Below, one piece after another: positions 44,589-53,379 of a stretch of DNA of 64,000 nt. Under the pieces are notes generated by a model. The model saw only the letters and a program-made list of their open reading frames with translations, searched no databases and was not told the origin of the DNA. The translations under genes were made by a program, and so were the position numbers. Origin of the DNA: Phreatobacter oligotrophus (GTDB taxonomy: Bacteria > Pseudomonadota > Alphaproteobacteria > Rhizobiales > Phreatobacteraceae); assembly GCF_003046185.1 (NCBI RefSeq), contig NZ_PZZL01000003.1, forward strand, positions 434,001 to 498,000, written 5' to 3'. Every line of letters begins with the position of its first letter. The stretch's first letter is position 1.

Positions 44589-45530
44589 ATGCTCACGCCC
44601 GACGACATCCGCGCCGCCCATGCCCGCATTGCCGGCCATATCCGCCACACCCCGACCCTGACCCTGCCGGCGGAGACCTTCGGCACGCCGGTGCCGGTGG
44701 CGATGAAGCTCGAATTCCTGCAGGTGACCGGCACCTTCAAGGCGCGCGGCGCCTTCAACACCCTGCTCGGCGGGACCATGCCGGCGGCCGGCGTCTGTGC
44801 CGCCTCCGGCGGCAATCATGGCATCGCCGTCGCCCATGCCGCGGCGACCCTTGGAATCCCCGCCCGCATCTTCGTTCCGGAAATCTCATCGCCCGCCAAG
44901 ATCGCCCGCATCCGCGAGACAGGCGCCGACCTTGTTGTCGGCGGCGCCCGCTATGCCGAGGCGCTGGCTGCCTGCGAGGCCTTCGCGGCCGAGACCGGCG
45001 CGCTCTCCGTCCACGCCTATGACGCCTGGGCGACCATGGCCGGCCAGGGCACGGTCGGCCTGGAATGGGAGGCGGATGCCGGCCCGCTCGACACGGTGCT
45101 GGTCGCCGTCGGCGGCGGCGGCCTCATCGGCGGCATCGCCACCTGGTTCGGTCGTCGGGTGAAGGTCGTCGGCGTCGAGCCGGAGGGCTCCCGCGCCCTC
45201 CACGCGGCGCTCGCCGCCGGCGGGCCGGTCGATGTCGACGTCCAGTCGGTCGCCGCCGATTCGCTCGGCGCCCGCAATGTCTTCGGCCGCGTCTACGAGA
45301 CCGCCAAGGCCCATGTGGACCATGTCGTCCTCGTCCCGGACGATGCCATCCGTGAGGCGCAGAAGCGGCTGTGGCTCGGCCTGCGCGCCGCCAGCGAACC
45401 GGGCGGCGCGGCGGCCCTTGCGGCCCTCATCTCCGGCGCCTATCGCCCTGCGCCCGGCGAGCGCGTTGGAGTCCTCGCCTGCGGCGCCAATGTCGATCTG
45501 GCCGCCCTTGCCGCGACGGTCGCCGGCTGA
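44589..45530 (+). CDS. PLP-dependent threonine/serine dehydratase
   Basis: A 313-residue fold-type II PLP enzyme of the threonine/serine dehydratase group without the regulatory ACT domain, so catabolic or broad in substrate. The Schiff-base Lys is Lys51 in VTGTFKARGAFN; CAASGGNHGIAVAHAA and the phosphate-binding loop VAVGGGGLIGGIA are also present. Serine racemase and related enzymes look alike, so the substrate is not fixed. It is on the same strand as DUF429, 48 bases away. Confidence 0.88.
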   Translation: MLTPDDIRAAHARIAGHIRHTPTLTLPAETFGTPVPVAMKLEFLQVTGTFKARGAFNTLLGGTMPAAGVCAASGGNHGIAVAHAAATLGIPARIFVPEISSPAKIARIRETGADLVVGGARYAEALAACEAFAAETGALSVHAYDAWATMAGQGTVGLEWEADAGPLDTVLVAVGGGGLIGGIATWFGRRVKVVGVEPEGSRALHAALAAGGPVDVDVQSVAADSLGARNVFGRVYETAKAHVDHVVLVPDDAIREAQKRLWLGLRAASEPGGAAALAALISGAYRPAPGERVGVLACGANVDLAALAATVAG

Positions 45531-45623
45531 ACGATCCGTGATCGTTTGCCGCCTTGAAATGGTGGTTTTTGAGGACGACCATGGTAGCTTGTGCACTGCA
45601 CGAGCCTCGAACCGGAGCGGATC

Positions 45624-48401
45624 TTGAGCGACGGCATGGACAAGGACCGCCCGCAGGAATCCCGCCAGGATCAGGCCCCGGCCCGCAACGGCTATGACCT
45701 GGCCCTCTCCCATGCGATCGACCGGGCTCGCCTGGTGCTCCTGTGGGAGCAGATCTGGCCGCGCCTCGTCCTGTTCCTCGTCATTTTCGGCGGCGTCCTG
45801 TCCGTGTCCTGGCTGGGCTTCTGGCAGGTCGTGCCCTACTGGGCGCGCTTCGGCGGCGTTGTGTTCGTCGTGGCGCTGCTGTTCGGCGCAGCCTGGCCGC
45901 TGTTCACCATCCGCCGTCCGAGCGAGCAGGAGGCCCTGCGCCGCATCGACCGCATGACCGAGGGCGGCCACCGCCCGGCCACCGCGCTTGCCGACGACCT
46001 CGCCACCGCCAACGACCCCTTCGCCAAGGCGCTCTGGGCCGAGCATCGCGCCCGTGTCGCGGCCGCGGCCGGCCGGTTGCGCACCGGCATTCCGACGCCG
46101 CGCATGCCGGCGCTCGACCGTTACGCCATGCGTGCGCTCGCCCTGCTGCTGATCGTGCCGGCCTACTTCCTCGCCGGCGATGAGCGCATGGCGCGCCTCA
46201 TGACCGCCTTCGACTGGCGCGCCCCGCCGACCCCCATCACCTACCGCATCGACGCCTGGGTGACGCCGCCGGCATATACCGCCCGCCCGCCGGTGATCCT
46301 GCCGACGCGCCGCTCCGGCGAGCCGCAGCCGGTCCAGGCCGAGCCCGAGATATTCCGCGTGCCCGCCGGCTCCGTGGTGACGCTGCGCGTCGCCGGCCTC
46401 GCCGATGTCGCCGTGAAGCCCGAGGGCGGCGTCGCCGAGGCGCCGGCGCCTGAGCGCCCGGCCAATGCCACGGCTGCGGCCACCGGCACGCCTGCCCCCG
46501 CTCCCGCCGCACCCCAGCCCGGCGCCGCGGCCCTTGCCGAGACGCGGTGGACCGTCAGCCGCGCCGGCACGCTCGCCGTCAGCGGCACGGGCGCTGCCCC
46601 CATCGTCTGGCGCTTCGAGGCCATCGCTGACGGCGCGCCGACCATTGCCTTCGAGCGTCCGCCGCAGGCCGACCAGCGCAACCAGATGGTTCTCGCCTAC
46701 AAGGTCGAGGACGATTACGGGGTGAAGGAGGCCGAGGCCACCATGACCCTCGCGCCCTCCGCCCAGGCGCTGCAGCGCCCCGGCGCGCGGCCGCTGGCCG
46801 AATTGCCGCCACTTCCCCTCACCCTGCCGCAGGCGCGCACCCGCGCCGGCAACGGCCAGACGGCGCGCGACTTCACCACCCATCCCTTCGCCGGGCTCCA
46901 GGTGGCGGTGAAGCTGAAGGCCCGCGACGATGCCGGCAATGAGGGCTTCTCCGACACGCTCTACGGCACGCTGCCGTCCCGGGTCTTCTCCAAGCCCATC
47001 CCCCGCGTCCTCGTCGAGCAGCGCCGCCTGCTCGCGCTCGACGCCAATGCCGCCCCGCGCGTCGCCCGGGCGCTGGAGGCGCTGACCACCGCCCCGGACG
47101 TCTTCAGCGTCGAGACGCCTGTCTATCTTGGCTTGCGCACCGCCTATTTCCGCCTCGTCCGCGCCCGCAACGACGAGGCCCTGCGCGAGGTCATGGACTA
47201 TCTCTGGGACATCGCCGTCCGCATGGAGGATGGCGACGTCTCCGAGGCCGAGCGTGCCGTCTCCCAGGCCGCCGAGCGCCTGCGCCAGGCCATCGAGCGC
47301 GGCGCCTCCGAGGAGGAGATCCGCCGCCTGTCGCAGGACCTGCGCCAGGCCATGGACCGGCTGATGCGCGAGCTTGCCGAACAGGCGATGCGCAACCGTC
47401 AGGACGGCCGCAACCAGCAGCAGCAGGCCCAGCGCGACCCGAACACCCGCACGGTCCGCCCGCAGGACCTGCGCGACATGCTCAACCGCATCGAGAACCT
47501 CGCCCGCAACGGCGCCCGCGACCAGGCCCAGCGCCTGATGCAGGAATTGCAGCAGATGCTGCAGGGCCTGCAGGCCGGCCGCCAGCAACAGCAGCAGCAG
47601 GGCGAGAACGGCGAGAGCGGCGAACAGGGCGAGAGCCCGCTCGACCGGCTCGCCGACATGATCCGCCGCCAGCAGCAGCTGCGCGACGACACCTTCCGCC
47701 GCCAGCAGGAGCAGCGCCGCGCCCAGCGCAACCAGCAGCAGCAGCGCAACGGCCAGCGCGGCCAGCAGGGCCAGCAGCAGCCCGGTCAGCAGGGCGAGAA
47801 CGGCGAGCAGGGCGAACAGGGCTTCGACCAGCTCGGCGACGCCCAGCGCCAGCTGCGCGAGCTGCTCGACCAGCTGCGCGAGGAGCTCGGCCGGCAGGGC
47901 CAGGGCGGCGAGGGTCAGGAAGGCCAGCAGGGCCAGGGCCCCGGTGGCTCTGAGGCCGGCCGTCAGGCGCAGGAAGGCCTCGACGGCGCCGGACGCGCCA
48001 TGCGCGAGGCCGAGGAAGCCCTCGGCCGTGGCAATGGCCAGGGCGCGACGGATGCCCAGGGCCGTGCGCTGCGCAATCTCCAGCGCGGCGCGCAGGGTCT
48101 CGCCCAGCAGATGCAGGAAGGCCAGGGCCAGGGCCAGGGTCCGGGACAGCCCGGCCAGGACGGGCAGGCCGGCCGCCTCGGCCAGGCCGGCAACCAGGAC
48201 TACGACCCGCTGGGCCGTCCGACCCGCGGCCGCGAGGCCAATGACAATTCCGACGTCCGCATCCCCAATGCCGGCGAGGGCGCCGCCCAGCGGGCCCAGC
48301 GGGTGCTGGAGGAGCTGCGCCGTCGCCTCTCCGAGCAGGATCGCCCGCAGCTCGAGATGGACTATCTCGAGCGCCTGTTGCGCGGCCTGCAGATCCAGTA
48401 A
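45624..48401 (+). CDS. TIGR02302/DUF4175 family membrane protein with long Gln-rich region
   Basis: A protein of about 925 residues restricted mostly to Alphaproteobacteria. Membrane helices lie near residues 35 to 55, 60 to 80 and 160 to 175. A Pro/Ala-rich periplasmic-type region follows, then the stretch from about 590 to 860 with repeated QQQQ, QGENGEQGEQ and QGQGQGPG runs, and a final conserved piece ending LEMDYLERLLRGLQIQ. I set the start at TTG 45624 because GGAG at 45613 to 45616 fits it; ATG 45636 is the alternative. Function unknown. It converges with the metallo-hydrolase gene, 16 bases between stops. Confidence 0.85.
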   Translation: MSDGMDKDRPQESRQDQAPARNGYDLALSHAIDRARLVLLWEQIWPRLVLFLVIFGGVLSVSWLGFWQVVPYWARFGGVVFVVALLFGAAWPLFTIRRPSEQEALRRIDRMTEGGHRPATALADDLATANDPFAKALWAEHRARVAAAAGRLRTGIPTPRMPALDRYAMRALALLLIVPAYFLAGDERMARLMTAFDWRAPPTPITYRIDAWVTPPAYTARPPVILPTRRSGEPQPVQAEPEIFRVPAGSVVTLRVAGLADVAVKPEGGVAEAPAPERPANATAAATGTPAPAPAAPQPGAAALAETRWTVSRAGTLAVSGTGAAPIVWRFEAIADGAPTIAFERPPQADQRNQMVLAYKVEDDYGVKEAEATMTLAPSAQALQRPGARPLAELPPLPLTLPQARTRAGNGQTARDFTTHPFAGLQVAVKLKARDDAGNEGFSDTLYGTLPSRVFSKPIPRVLVEQRRLLALDANAAPRVARALEALTTAPDVFSVETPVYLGLRTAYFRLVRARNDEALREVMDYLWDIAVRMEDGDVSEAERAVSQAAERLRQAIERGASEEEIRRLSQDLRQAMDRLMRELAEQAMRNRQDGRNQQQQAQRDPNTRTVRPQDLRDMLNRIENLARNGARDQAQRLMQELQQMLQGLQAGRQQQQQQGENGESGEQGESPLDRLADMIRRQQQLRDDTFRRQQEQRRAQRNQQQQRNGQRGQQGQQQPGQQGENGEQGEQGFDQLGDAQRQLRELLDQLREELGRQGQGGEGQEGQQGQGPGGSEAGRQAQEGLDGAGRAMREAEEALGRGNGQGATDAQGRALRNLQRGAQGLAQQMQEGQGQGQGPGQPGQDGQAGRLGQAGNQDYDPLGRPTRGREANDNSDVRIPNAGEGAAQRAQRVLEELRRRLSEQDRPQLEMDYLERLLRGLQIQ

Positions 48402-48417
48402 GGGCCGTCGCCGGGCG

Positions 48418-49536
48418 TCAGGCCTCGGCGGCGGAGAGTTCCAGCACGTCGCCCGGCCGGATGGCGCGGAACAGCTCCGGCGCGATGCCCCGCTCGGCCA
48501 GCGCTGCGGCCAGGGCCTCGCGCGGCGCCTCGATGGCCTCGTTGGTGAGCTGCACCGTGCCCCAGTGATGGGCCAGCGCCCGCCGCGCCCCGCAATCGAT
48601 CATCACCTGCACGGCTTCCGCCGGGTTCATGTGCTGGTCGCGCATGAACCAGCGTGGCTCATAGGCGCCGATCGGCAGGATGGCGAGGCGGAACCCACCG
48701 AACCGGCGCTTGGCCTCGCGGAAATGGTGGCCGTCGCCATAGCCGGTATCGCCGATGTGGTAGACGAGCCCGCCCGGCGCCTCCAGCACGAAGGCGGCCC
48801 ACAGCGCCTTGTTGCGGTCGAACAGGCCGCGCGCCGTCCAGTGGCGCATGGGGGCGAGATGCACCGCCATGCCGTTGCCGATCTCGACCCGGTCGCCCCA
48901 GTCATGGGCCTCGGCGCGGATCGCGGCGTCATGGCTCTTCATGATCGCGTCCTGACCCAACGGGGTGATGACCCGCGGCTGATGGACCGCCTGCAGGCGC
49001 GACAGGGTCGCGGCGTCGAGATGGTCGTAGTGCCCGTGGCTGACGAGGACGAGGTCGATCTTCGGCAGGTCCTCGAAGGCGATGCCCGGCGGGTTCGCGC
49101 GCTTCGGACCCGCGAAGGAGACCGGCGACATGCGCTCCGACCAGACCGGATCGAGCAGGATGTTGAGGCCCCGCGTCTGCAACAGGAAGCTCGCATGGCC
49201 CACGTAAGACAGGCGGATCGCATCGCCCTCGACCCGGGCCGGCGGCTTGTCTTTGGCGGCGAGCGGCCACGTCTCGGGCCAGCGCGCCTTCTCGTCATTG
49301 CCGAACTGCCAGCGCAGCAGGTCGGTGAAGGGCTTGGGCGGCACGCCGTGTGGGTCGAAGAACCGGGTGCCGTCGAAATGGTCGCTCACCGGCCCGCTGT
49401 AATAGGCCTGCCGGTTGAAGGCGACAGCGCCGCCCGCCCCGCCGATCACCGGCACGCTCGCCAGCAGCGCCAGCAGCCGGCGGCGGCTGAAGCGGCGGGA
49501 TTTCTGCGGCGGGGGCGAAGCGTCGGGGGGCGCCAT
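48418..49536 (-). CDS. MBL-fold metallo-hydrolase, NAPE-PLD/UlaG-like
   Basis: A 372-residue metallo-beta-lactamase-fold hydrolase. The N-terminus SRRFSRRRLLALLASVPV looks like a Tat signal or membrane anchor. The metal motif is SHGHYDHLD (His167, His169, Asp171, His172), with more ligands in IGDTGYGDG and LAHHWGTVQLT. The layout follows the N-acylphosphatidylethanolamine phospholipase D/RomA group, so a lipid phosphodiester is a possible substrate. It ends the minus-strand group pgsA-moaD, 11 bases after moaD, and may be in the same transcript. Confidence 0.86.
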   Translation of the reverse strand: MAPPDASPPPQKSRRFSRRRLLALLASVPVIGGAGGAVAFNRQAYYSGPVSDHFDGTRFFDPHGVPPKPFTDLLRWQFGNDEKARWPETWPLAAKDKPPARVEGDAIRLSYVGHASFLLQTRGLNILLDPVWSERMSPVSFAGPKRANPPGIAFEDLPKIDLVLVSHGHYDHLDAATLSRLQAVHQPRVITPLGQDAIMKSHDAAIRAEAHDWGDRVEIGNGMAVHLAPMRHWTARGLFDRNKALWAAFVLEAPGGLVYHIGDTGYGDGHHFREAKRRFGGFRLAILPIGAYEPRWFMRDQHMNPAEAVQVMIDCGARRALAHHWGTVQLTNEAIEAPREALAAALAERGIAPELFRAIRPGDVLELSAAEA

Positions 49537-49547
49537 GGAAAGGGAGT

Positions 49548-49799
49548 CTAGCCCCCTGTCATGGGCGGAAAGAAGGCGATCTCCTCGGCATCGTCGAGGG
49601 TCGCATCCGGCTTCACGTGAACCTGATCGAGCGCGGCGCGGATCACCGTGCGGTTCTCGAAGGCATGGGCATAGGTCTCGTCGAGCGAGATCAGGTGGTC
49701 GATGAGGTCGGAGACGGTGCGCACGCCCGGCGGCACGGCGATCTCCTCGGAGGATTTGCCGATGCGCTCGCGCACCCAGGCGAAATAGAGGACCTTCAC
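49548..49799 (-). CDS. moaD: Molybdopterin synthase sulfur-carrier subunit
   Basis: An 83-residue ubiquitin-fold protein ending PPMTGG; the C-terminal Gly-Gly is adenylated and thiocarboxylated, then gives sulfur to make molybdopterin with MoaE. MKVLYFAWVRERIGKSSE and FENRTVIRAALD fit MoaD. The start is a GTG at 49799 overlapping the pgsA stop (GTGA). moaE, which usually follows in Rhizobiales, is absent here. The activating MoeB-type enzyme may be the gene at 20327. Confidence 0.93.
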   Translation of the reverse strand: MKVLYFAWVRERIGKSSEEIAVPPGVRTVSDLIDHLISLDETYAHAFENRTVIRAALDQVHVKPDATLDDAEEIAFFPPMTGG

Positions 49800-50419
49800 C
49801 GCTCGTCTTCCTCGATCAGGTGGCCGGCGCCGGCGCGGAAATAGTCGTAGCCGGTGTAGAGCGTCAGGATCGCCGCGGCCCAGAGCAGCACGATGCCGGT
49901 GAGCGTCACGCCGGCGATGATCTGGTCGCCCGCCGGGCCGGCGATGAGGAAGCCGACCGCCACCAGCTGCACCGCCGTCTTCCACTTGGCGAGCCGCGTC
50001 ACCGGCACCGAGACGCGCAGCTCGGCGAGGAATTCGCGCAGGCCCGAAACCAGGATCTCGCGGGCGAGGATCACCATGGCCGCCCAGAGCGACCAGCCGA
50101 GGATCGTGCCGTCGGCGGCAAGGAACAGCAGCACCACGCCGACGAGCAGCTTGTCGGCAATGGGATCCAGCATCCGGCCGATGGCCGAGTGCTGCTGCCA
50201 GGCCCGTGCGAGGTAGCCGTCGAAATAGTCGGTGATGGCGGCCGCGACGAAGATGCCGAGCGCCACCCAGCGCAGCCAGATGCCGCCCTCGTAGATGACC
50301 TGCACGAAGAGGCACGCGGCCAAGAGTGGCACCGCCACCACCCGGCCGTAAGTCAGCAGGTTGGGAACGCTGTAGGTTCCCCCGCCGCGACGGCGGGTGA
50401 TCGGATCGGCCGAACTCAT
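49796..50419 (-). CDS. pgsA: CDP-diacylglycerol-glycerol-3-phosphate 3-phosphatidyltransferase
   Basis: A 207-residue integral membrane enzyme for phosphatidylglycerol phosphate synthesis. The CDP-alcohol phosphotransferase motif D-G-x2-A-R-x8-G-x3-D-x3-D runs from Asp67 to Asp89 (DGYLARAW, then GRMLDPIADK). Several membrane helices follow (LLVGVVLLFLA, LVAVGFLIAG, LLWAAAILTLY). ATG 50419 was chosen because the family starts with a short basic tail and PNLLTYGRV; longer readings run into the divergent dsbB promoter. It is coupled to moaD. Confidence 0.94.
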   Translation of the reverse strand: MSSADPITRRRGGGTYSVPNLLTYGRVVAVPLLAACLFVQVIYEGGIWLRWVALGIFVAAAITDYFDGYLARAWQQHSAIGRMLDPIADKLLVGVVLLFLAADGTILGWSLWAAMVILAREILVSGLREFLAELRVSVPVTRLAKWKTAVQLVAVGFLIAGPAGDQIIAGVTLTGIVLLWAAAILTLYTGYDYFRAGAGHLIEEDER

Positions 50420-50519
50420 GATCTTGTGATGGACGAGGGGGCGCTTCGGGTCAATGGAATCCCTCGTCCGGGCCCGCTGGCTGTTGGACAGAACCCCGTG
50501 AAGGTCTAGAACGCGGGTC

Positions 50520-51074
50520 ATGACGCTGACCTCCACCACCCCCCACGGATCCGCCCTCGGTGCGGTCGTCCTCGCCCGTCCCTGGCTCGCCGCGGCGCTG
50601 TTCATCGCCGCCGCCGGCACGGGGGCCATCCTCGGCGCCTACTTCTTCGAGTTCGTCGTCGGCCTCTCGCCCTGCCCGCTCTGCCTGCAGCAGCGGACGC
50701 CCTATTACGCGGTGATCCCGGCGGCTTTGGTCGTGGCGGCGCTGGCCTGGAAGCGGGCCCCGGCGCCGGTCATTCGCCTCGGGCTGCTCGTCCTCGCCGG
50801 GCTGATGATCTGGGGCGCGGGTCTCGGCGTCTATCACGCCGGCGCCGAATGGGGCTTCTGGCAGGGGCCGACCACCTGCGCCCAGCCCATCGCCATCGCC
50901 CGCAATCCCGGCGACCTTCTCCGCCAGATCCAGACGGCGAAGCCGCTGGCCGACTGCACGGTGGCGGCCTGGCGCTTCCTCGGCGTGTCGCTGGCGGGCT
51001 GGAACGTGGTGATCGCCACGGTGCTGGCCGCCGTGGCGCTGGTGGCGGCGAGCCGGCCGCGCGAGACCGCCTGA
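50520..51074 (+). CDS. dsbB: DsbB-type disulfide bond formation protein
   Basis: A 184-residue inner-membrane protein that reoxidises DsbA with quinone. Four membrane helices are visible; the first Cys pair is Cys52 and Cys55 in SPCPLCLQQRTPYY, the second Cys120 and Cys146 in a periplasmic loop (GPTTCAQP, PLADCTVAAW). These match the DsbB pattern. It is divergent from pgsA across 100 bases and converges with the HNH gene, 4 bases between stops. No DsbA gene is in view. Confidence 0.93.
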   Translation: MTLTSTTPHGSALGAVVLARPWLAAALFIAAAGTGAILGAYFFEFVVGLSPCPLCLQQRTPYYAVIPAALVVAALAWKRAPAPVIRLGLLVLAGLMIWGAGLGVYHAGAEWGFWQGPTTCAQPIAIARNPGDLLRQIQTAKPLADCTVAAWRFLGVSLAGWNVVIATVLAAVALVAASRPRETA

Positions 51075-51078
51075 GCCC

Positions 51079-51669
51079 TTACGGCTCCAGTTCGGTGTCC
51101 CAGTAGAGATAGTCCATCCAGCTCTCGTGCAGATAGTTCGGCGGGAAAAGCCGGCCATTGGCGTGCAGGTCCTGGACCGAGGGCGCGAAGGGCAGGCGGC
51201 CCAGCGTGAGGCCGGATTCCTTCAGCGTCATCGAGCCCTTGCGGAGGTTGCAGGGCGAACAGGCGGTCAGCACGTTGTCCCAGGTGGTCTGGCCGCCCTT
51301 CGAGCGCGGGATCAGATGGTCGAAGGTGAGGTCCTCGCCGTGGCCGCAATACTGGCAGCGGAAACGGTCGCGCAGGAAGACGTTGAACCGGGTGAAGGCC
51401 GGGTTGCGCGACGGCTTCACGTAGGTCTTGAGCGAGACGACGCTGGGCAGGCGCATCTCGAAGCTCGGCGAGTGGATCGCCTTGTCGTAGGTGGAGACCA
51501 CGGTGACGCGGTCGAGGAAGACGGCCTTGATCGTGTCCTGCCAGGACCAGAGCGACAGGGGGTAGTAGCTCAACGGGCGGTAATCCGCGTTGAGCACCAG
51601 GGCCGGCCATGAACCCGGAGAGATTGCGGTCGAAACCGGCAATGCCTCGGGCGATACGGCGACCGTCAA
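51079..51669 (-). CDS. HNH endonuclease family protein
   Basis: A 196-residue HNH protein of the stand-alone type widespread in Alphaproteobacteria. The domain lies at about residues 105 to 150: C-x2-C in FRCQYCGHGE, LTFDHLIPRSKGG with the Asp-His pair, WDNVLTAC and a second C-x2-C (CSPCN), so the zinc-binding and catalytic residues are complete. The N-terminal part LVLNADYRPLSYYPLSLW is the usual lead-in. A restriction or repair role cannot be chosen; no methylase is adjacent. Confidence 0.92.
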   Translation of the reverse strand: MTVAVSPEALPVSTAISPGSWPALVLNADYRPLSYYPLSLWSWQDTIKAVFLDRVTVVSTYDKAIHSPSFEMRLPSVVSLKTYVKPSRNPAFTRFNVFLRDRFRCQYCGHGEDLTFDHLIPRSKGGQTTWDNVLTACSPCNLRKGSMTLKESGLTLGRLPFAPSVQDLHANGRLFPPNYLHESWMDYLYWDTELEP

Positions 51670-51775
51670 GATGAACTCCTTGCGATCGGGCGGCTCGGTG
51701 ATTCGCGAGCCGCGAATTCAGGCACTGATGAATAGTATGGGGTTCGTGTCGCTCTTGTGAAGCCCTCGGAGCCCA

Positions 51776-52423
51776 TCAGCTCTGCGTGACCGGCGCACCG
51801 GAACGGCCCTTGAGCAAGGCGTAATGGGCCCAGAGGAGGCGCGCCGCCACGGCGCGATGCGGACGCCAGCGCTCGCCGAGAACTCGCATCTCCGCTGCGT
51901 CTGGCCGTGCGGGAAGCCCCAGCGCATCGGCTGCCGCGGCCTGCAGGGCGATGTCGCCGGCCGGCCAGGCATCGGGATGGCCGAGGCAGGTGAGGAGATA
52001 GACCTCCGCCGTCCAGGGGCCGATGCCGGAGACGCGGGTCAGCGCCGCTTCGGCCTCCTCGGCCGGCAGCGAACCGATCTGGTCGAGGTCGAGCGTGCCG
52101 TCGAGAACGGCTGCTGCCACCGCCCGGAGCGTCCGGGTTTTCGGCCGCGACTGGCCGGCGGCGCGATAGGCCTCGTCGCTGCCTGCCGCCAGCGCCTCCG
52201 GCGTGATGGCCCCGAAAACCCCGCGGGTGCGATCCCAGATCGCCTGCGCCGCCAGCGTCGAGATCTGCTGGAAGACGACGACGTGCACGAGCCCCTCGAA
52301 ACCGGCGGGACGCCGGCGCAGCGGCGGCCGGCCGTTGGCCGCGGCGAGCCTCGCCATGACCGGGCAGGCGGCCGAAAGCGCCGCCATGGCCCGGTCGAGG
52401 TCGTCATCGCTGGCGATGGTCAT
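51776..52423 (-). CDS. DNA-3-methyladenine glycosylase II (AlkA-like)
   Basis: A 215-residue HhH-GPD glycosylase that removes alkylated bases, opening base excision repair. FEGLVHVVVFQQISTLAAQAI near residue 45 and the hairpin LTRVSGIGPWTAEVYLL near residue 133 are diagnostic; the catalytic Asp is in WPAGDIALQAA. It lacks the N-terminal AlkA extension of E. coli, like the compact form in many bacteria. ATG 52423 is 59 bases from the divergent gluQ start; the longer reading to 52780 is antisense to gluQ. Confidence 0.92.
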   Translation of the reverse strand: MTIASDDDLDRAMAALSAACPVMARLAAANGRPPLRRRPAGFEGLVHVVVFQQISTLAAQAIWDRTRGVFGAITPEALAAGSDEAYRAAGQSRPKTRTLRAVAAAVLDGTLDLDQIGSLPAEEAEAALTRVSGIGPWTAEVYLLTCLGHPDAWPAGDIALQAAAADALGLPARPDAAEMRVLGERWRPHRAVAARLLWAHYALLKGRSGAPVTQS

Positions 52424-52482
52424 GCGTGTCCCTTGCCGGTCGCCTCTTGTCGAAGGACCATGCCTTGACCATAGGCTCCCCC

Positions 52483-53379
52483 ATGGCACCAGCCCACCAC
52501 CTCGAACCGCAGGCGGTCCTGCGTTTCGCCCCGAGCCCCAACGGCTATCTCCATCTCGGCCATGCGCTGAGCGCGCTGGAGAACGAGCGGCTGGCGGCCG
52601 TGCTCGGTGGCCGGCTGCTGCTGCGCATCGAGGATATCGACCGCGCCCGCTGCCCGCCGCATCTGGAAGCGGCGATGATCGAGGACCTCGCCTGGCTGGG
52701 GATCCCCTTCGAGCCGCCCCACCGGCGCCAGTCCGAGCATCTCGCCGACCACCGCGCCATGCTGGCCCGGCTCCAGGCAATGGGCCTCGTCTATCCGAGC
52801 TTCGAGAGCCGCAGCGACCTGAAGGCGCTGGCGGAGGCCCGGGCGCGGGAGACAGGCCGCCCCTGGCCGAACGATCCCGACGGCGCGCCGCTCTATGCCG
52901 GATCGGGGCGTGCCATGCCGCCGGAGGAGGTCGCCGCGCGGCTGGCGGCGGGTGAGCCCCATGCGCTCCGCCTCGACATGGCGGCGGCGCTGGCCCGGCT
53001 CGACGCGCCGCTGACCTGGACCGAGGTGGATGCGGCCGGCCAGCCCCTGCGCGTCGTGCCCGCCCATCCCGCGCGCTGGGGCGACGTGGTTCTCGCCCGC
53101 AAGGACCTCGGCACCAGCTACCACCTCGCCGTCGTCACCGACGACGCGCTGCAGGGCGTGACCCATGTGGTCCGCGGCATGGACCTGTTCGAGGCCACCG
53201 CCGTTCATCGTCTGCTGCAGGAGCTGCTGGGGCTCCCCGCGCCGCTCTATCGCCACCATGACCTGCTGCTCGGGCCGGACGGCCGCAAGCTCTCGAAGAG
53301 CGACCAAGCCGAGGGATTCCGGGCGCTGCGGGAGGCGGGCGTGACGGCGGCGGAGCTCAGGCGGCAATTGGGGTTCTGA
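52483..53379 (+). CDS. gluQ: Glutamyl-Q tRNA(Asp) synthetase
   Basis: A 298-residue GluRS-like enzyme without the anticodon-binding domain, which attaches glutamate to queuosine in tRNA-Asp. The class I signatures are APSPNGYLHLGHA near residue 17 (HIGH) and GRKLSKSDQ near residue 272 (KMSKS); LLRIEDIDRARC is the usual glutamate-binding stretch. The Cys ligands for zinc of the E. coli enzyme are absent (VYPSFESRSDLK). ATG 52483 precedes MAPAHHLEPQ; the end runs into the repeats at 53390. Confidence 0.93.
   Translation: MAPAHHLEPQAVLRFAPSPNGYLHLGHALSALENERLAAVLGGRLLLRIEDIDRARCPPHLEAAMIEDLAWLGIPFEPPHRRQSEHLADHRAMLARLQAMGLVYPSFESRSDLKALAEARARETGRPWPNDPDGAPLYAGSGRAMPPEEVAARLAAGEPHALRLDMAAALARLDAPLTWTEVDAAGQPLRVVPAHPARWGDVVLARKDLGTSYHLAVVTDDALQGVTHVVRGMDLFEATAVHRLLQELLGLPAPLYRHHDLLLGPDGRKLSKSDQAEGFRALREAGVTAAELRRQLGF

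Noticed and set aside
44886-47588. 900-residue open frame on the minus strand
   Set aside because: It runs antisense through the dehydratase and TIGR02302 genes, and its Leu/His/Gly-rich content is that of a complement frame.
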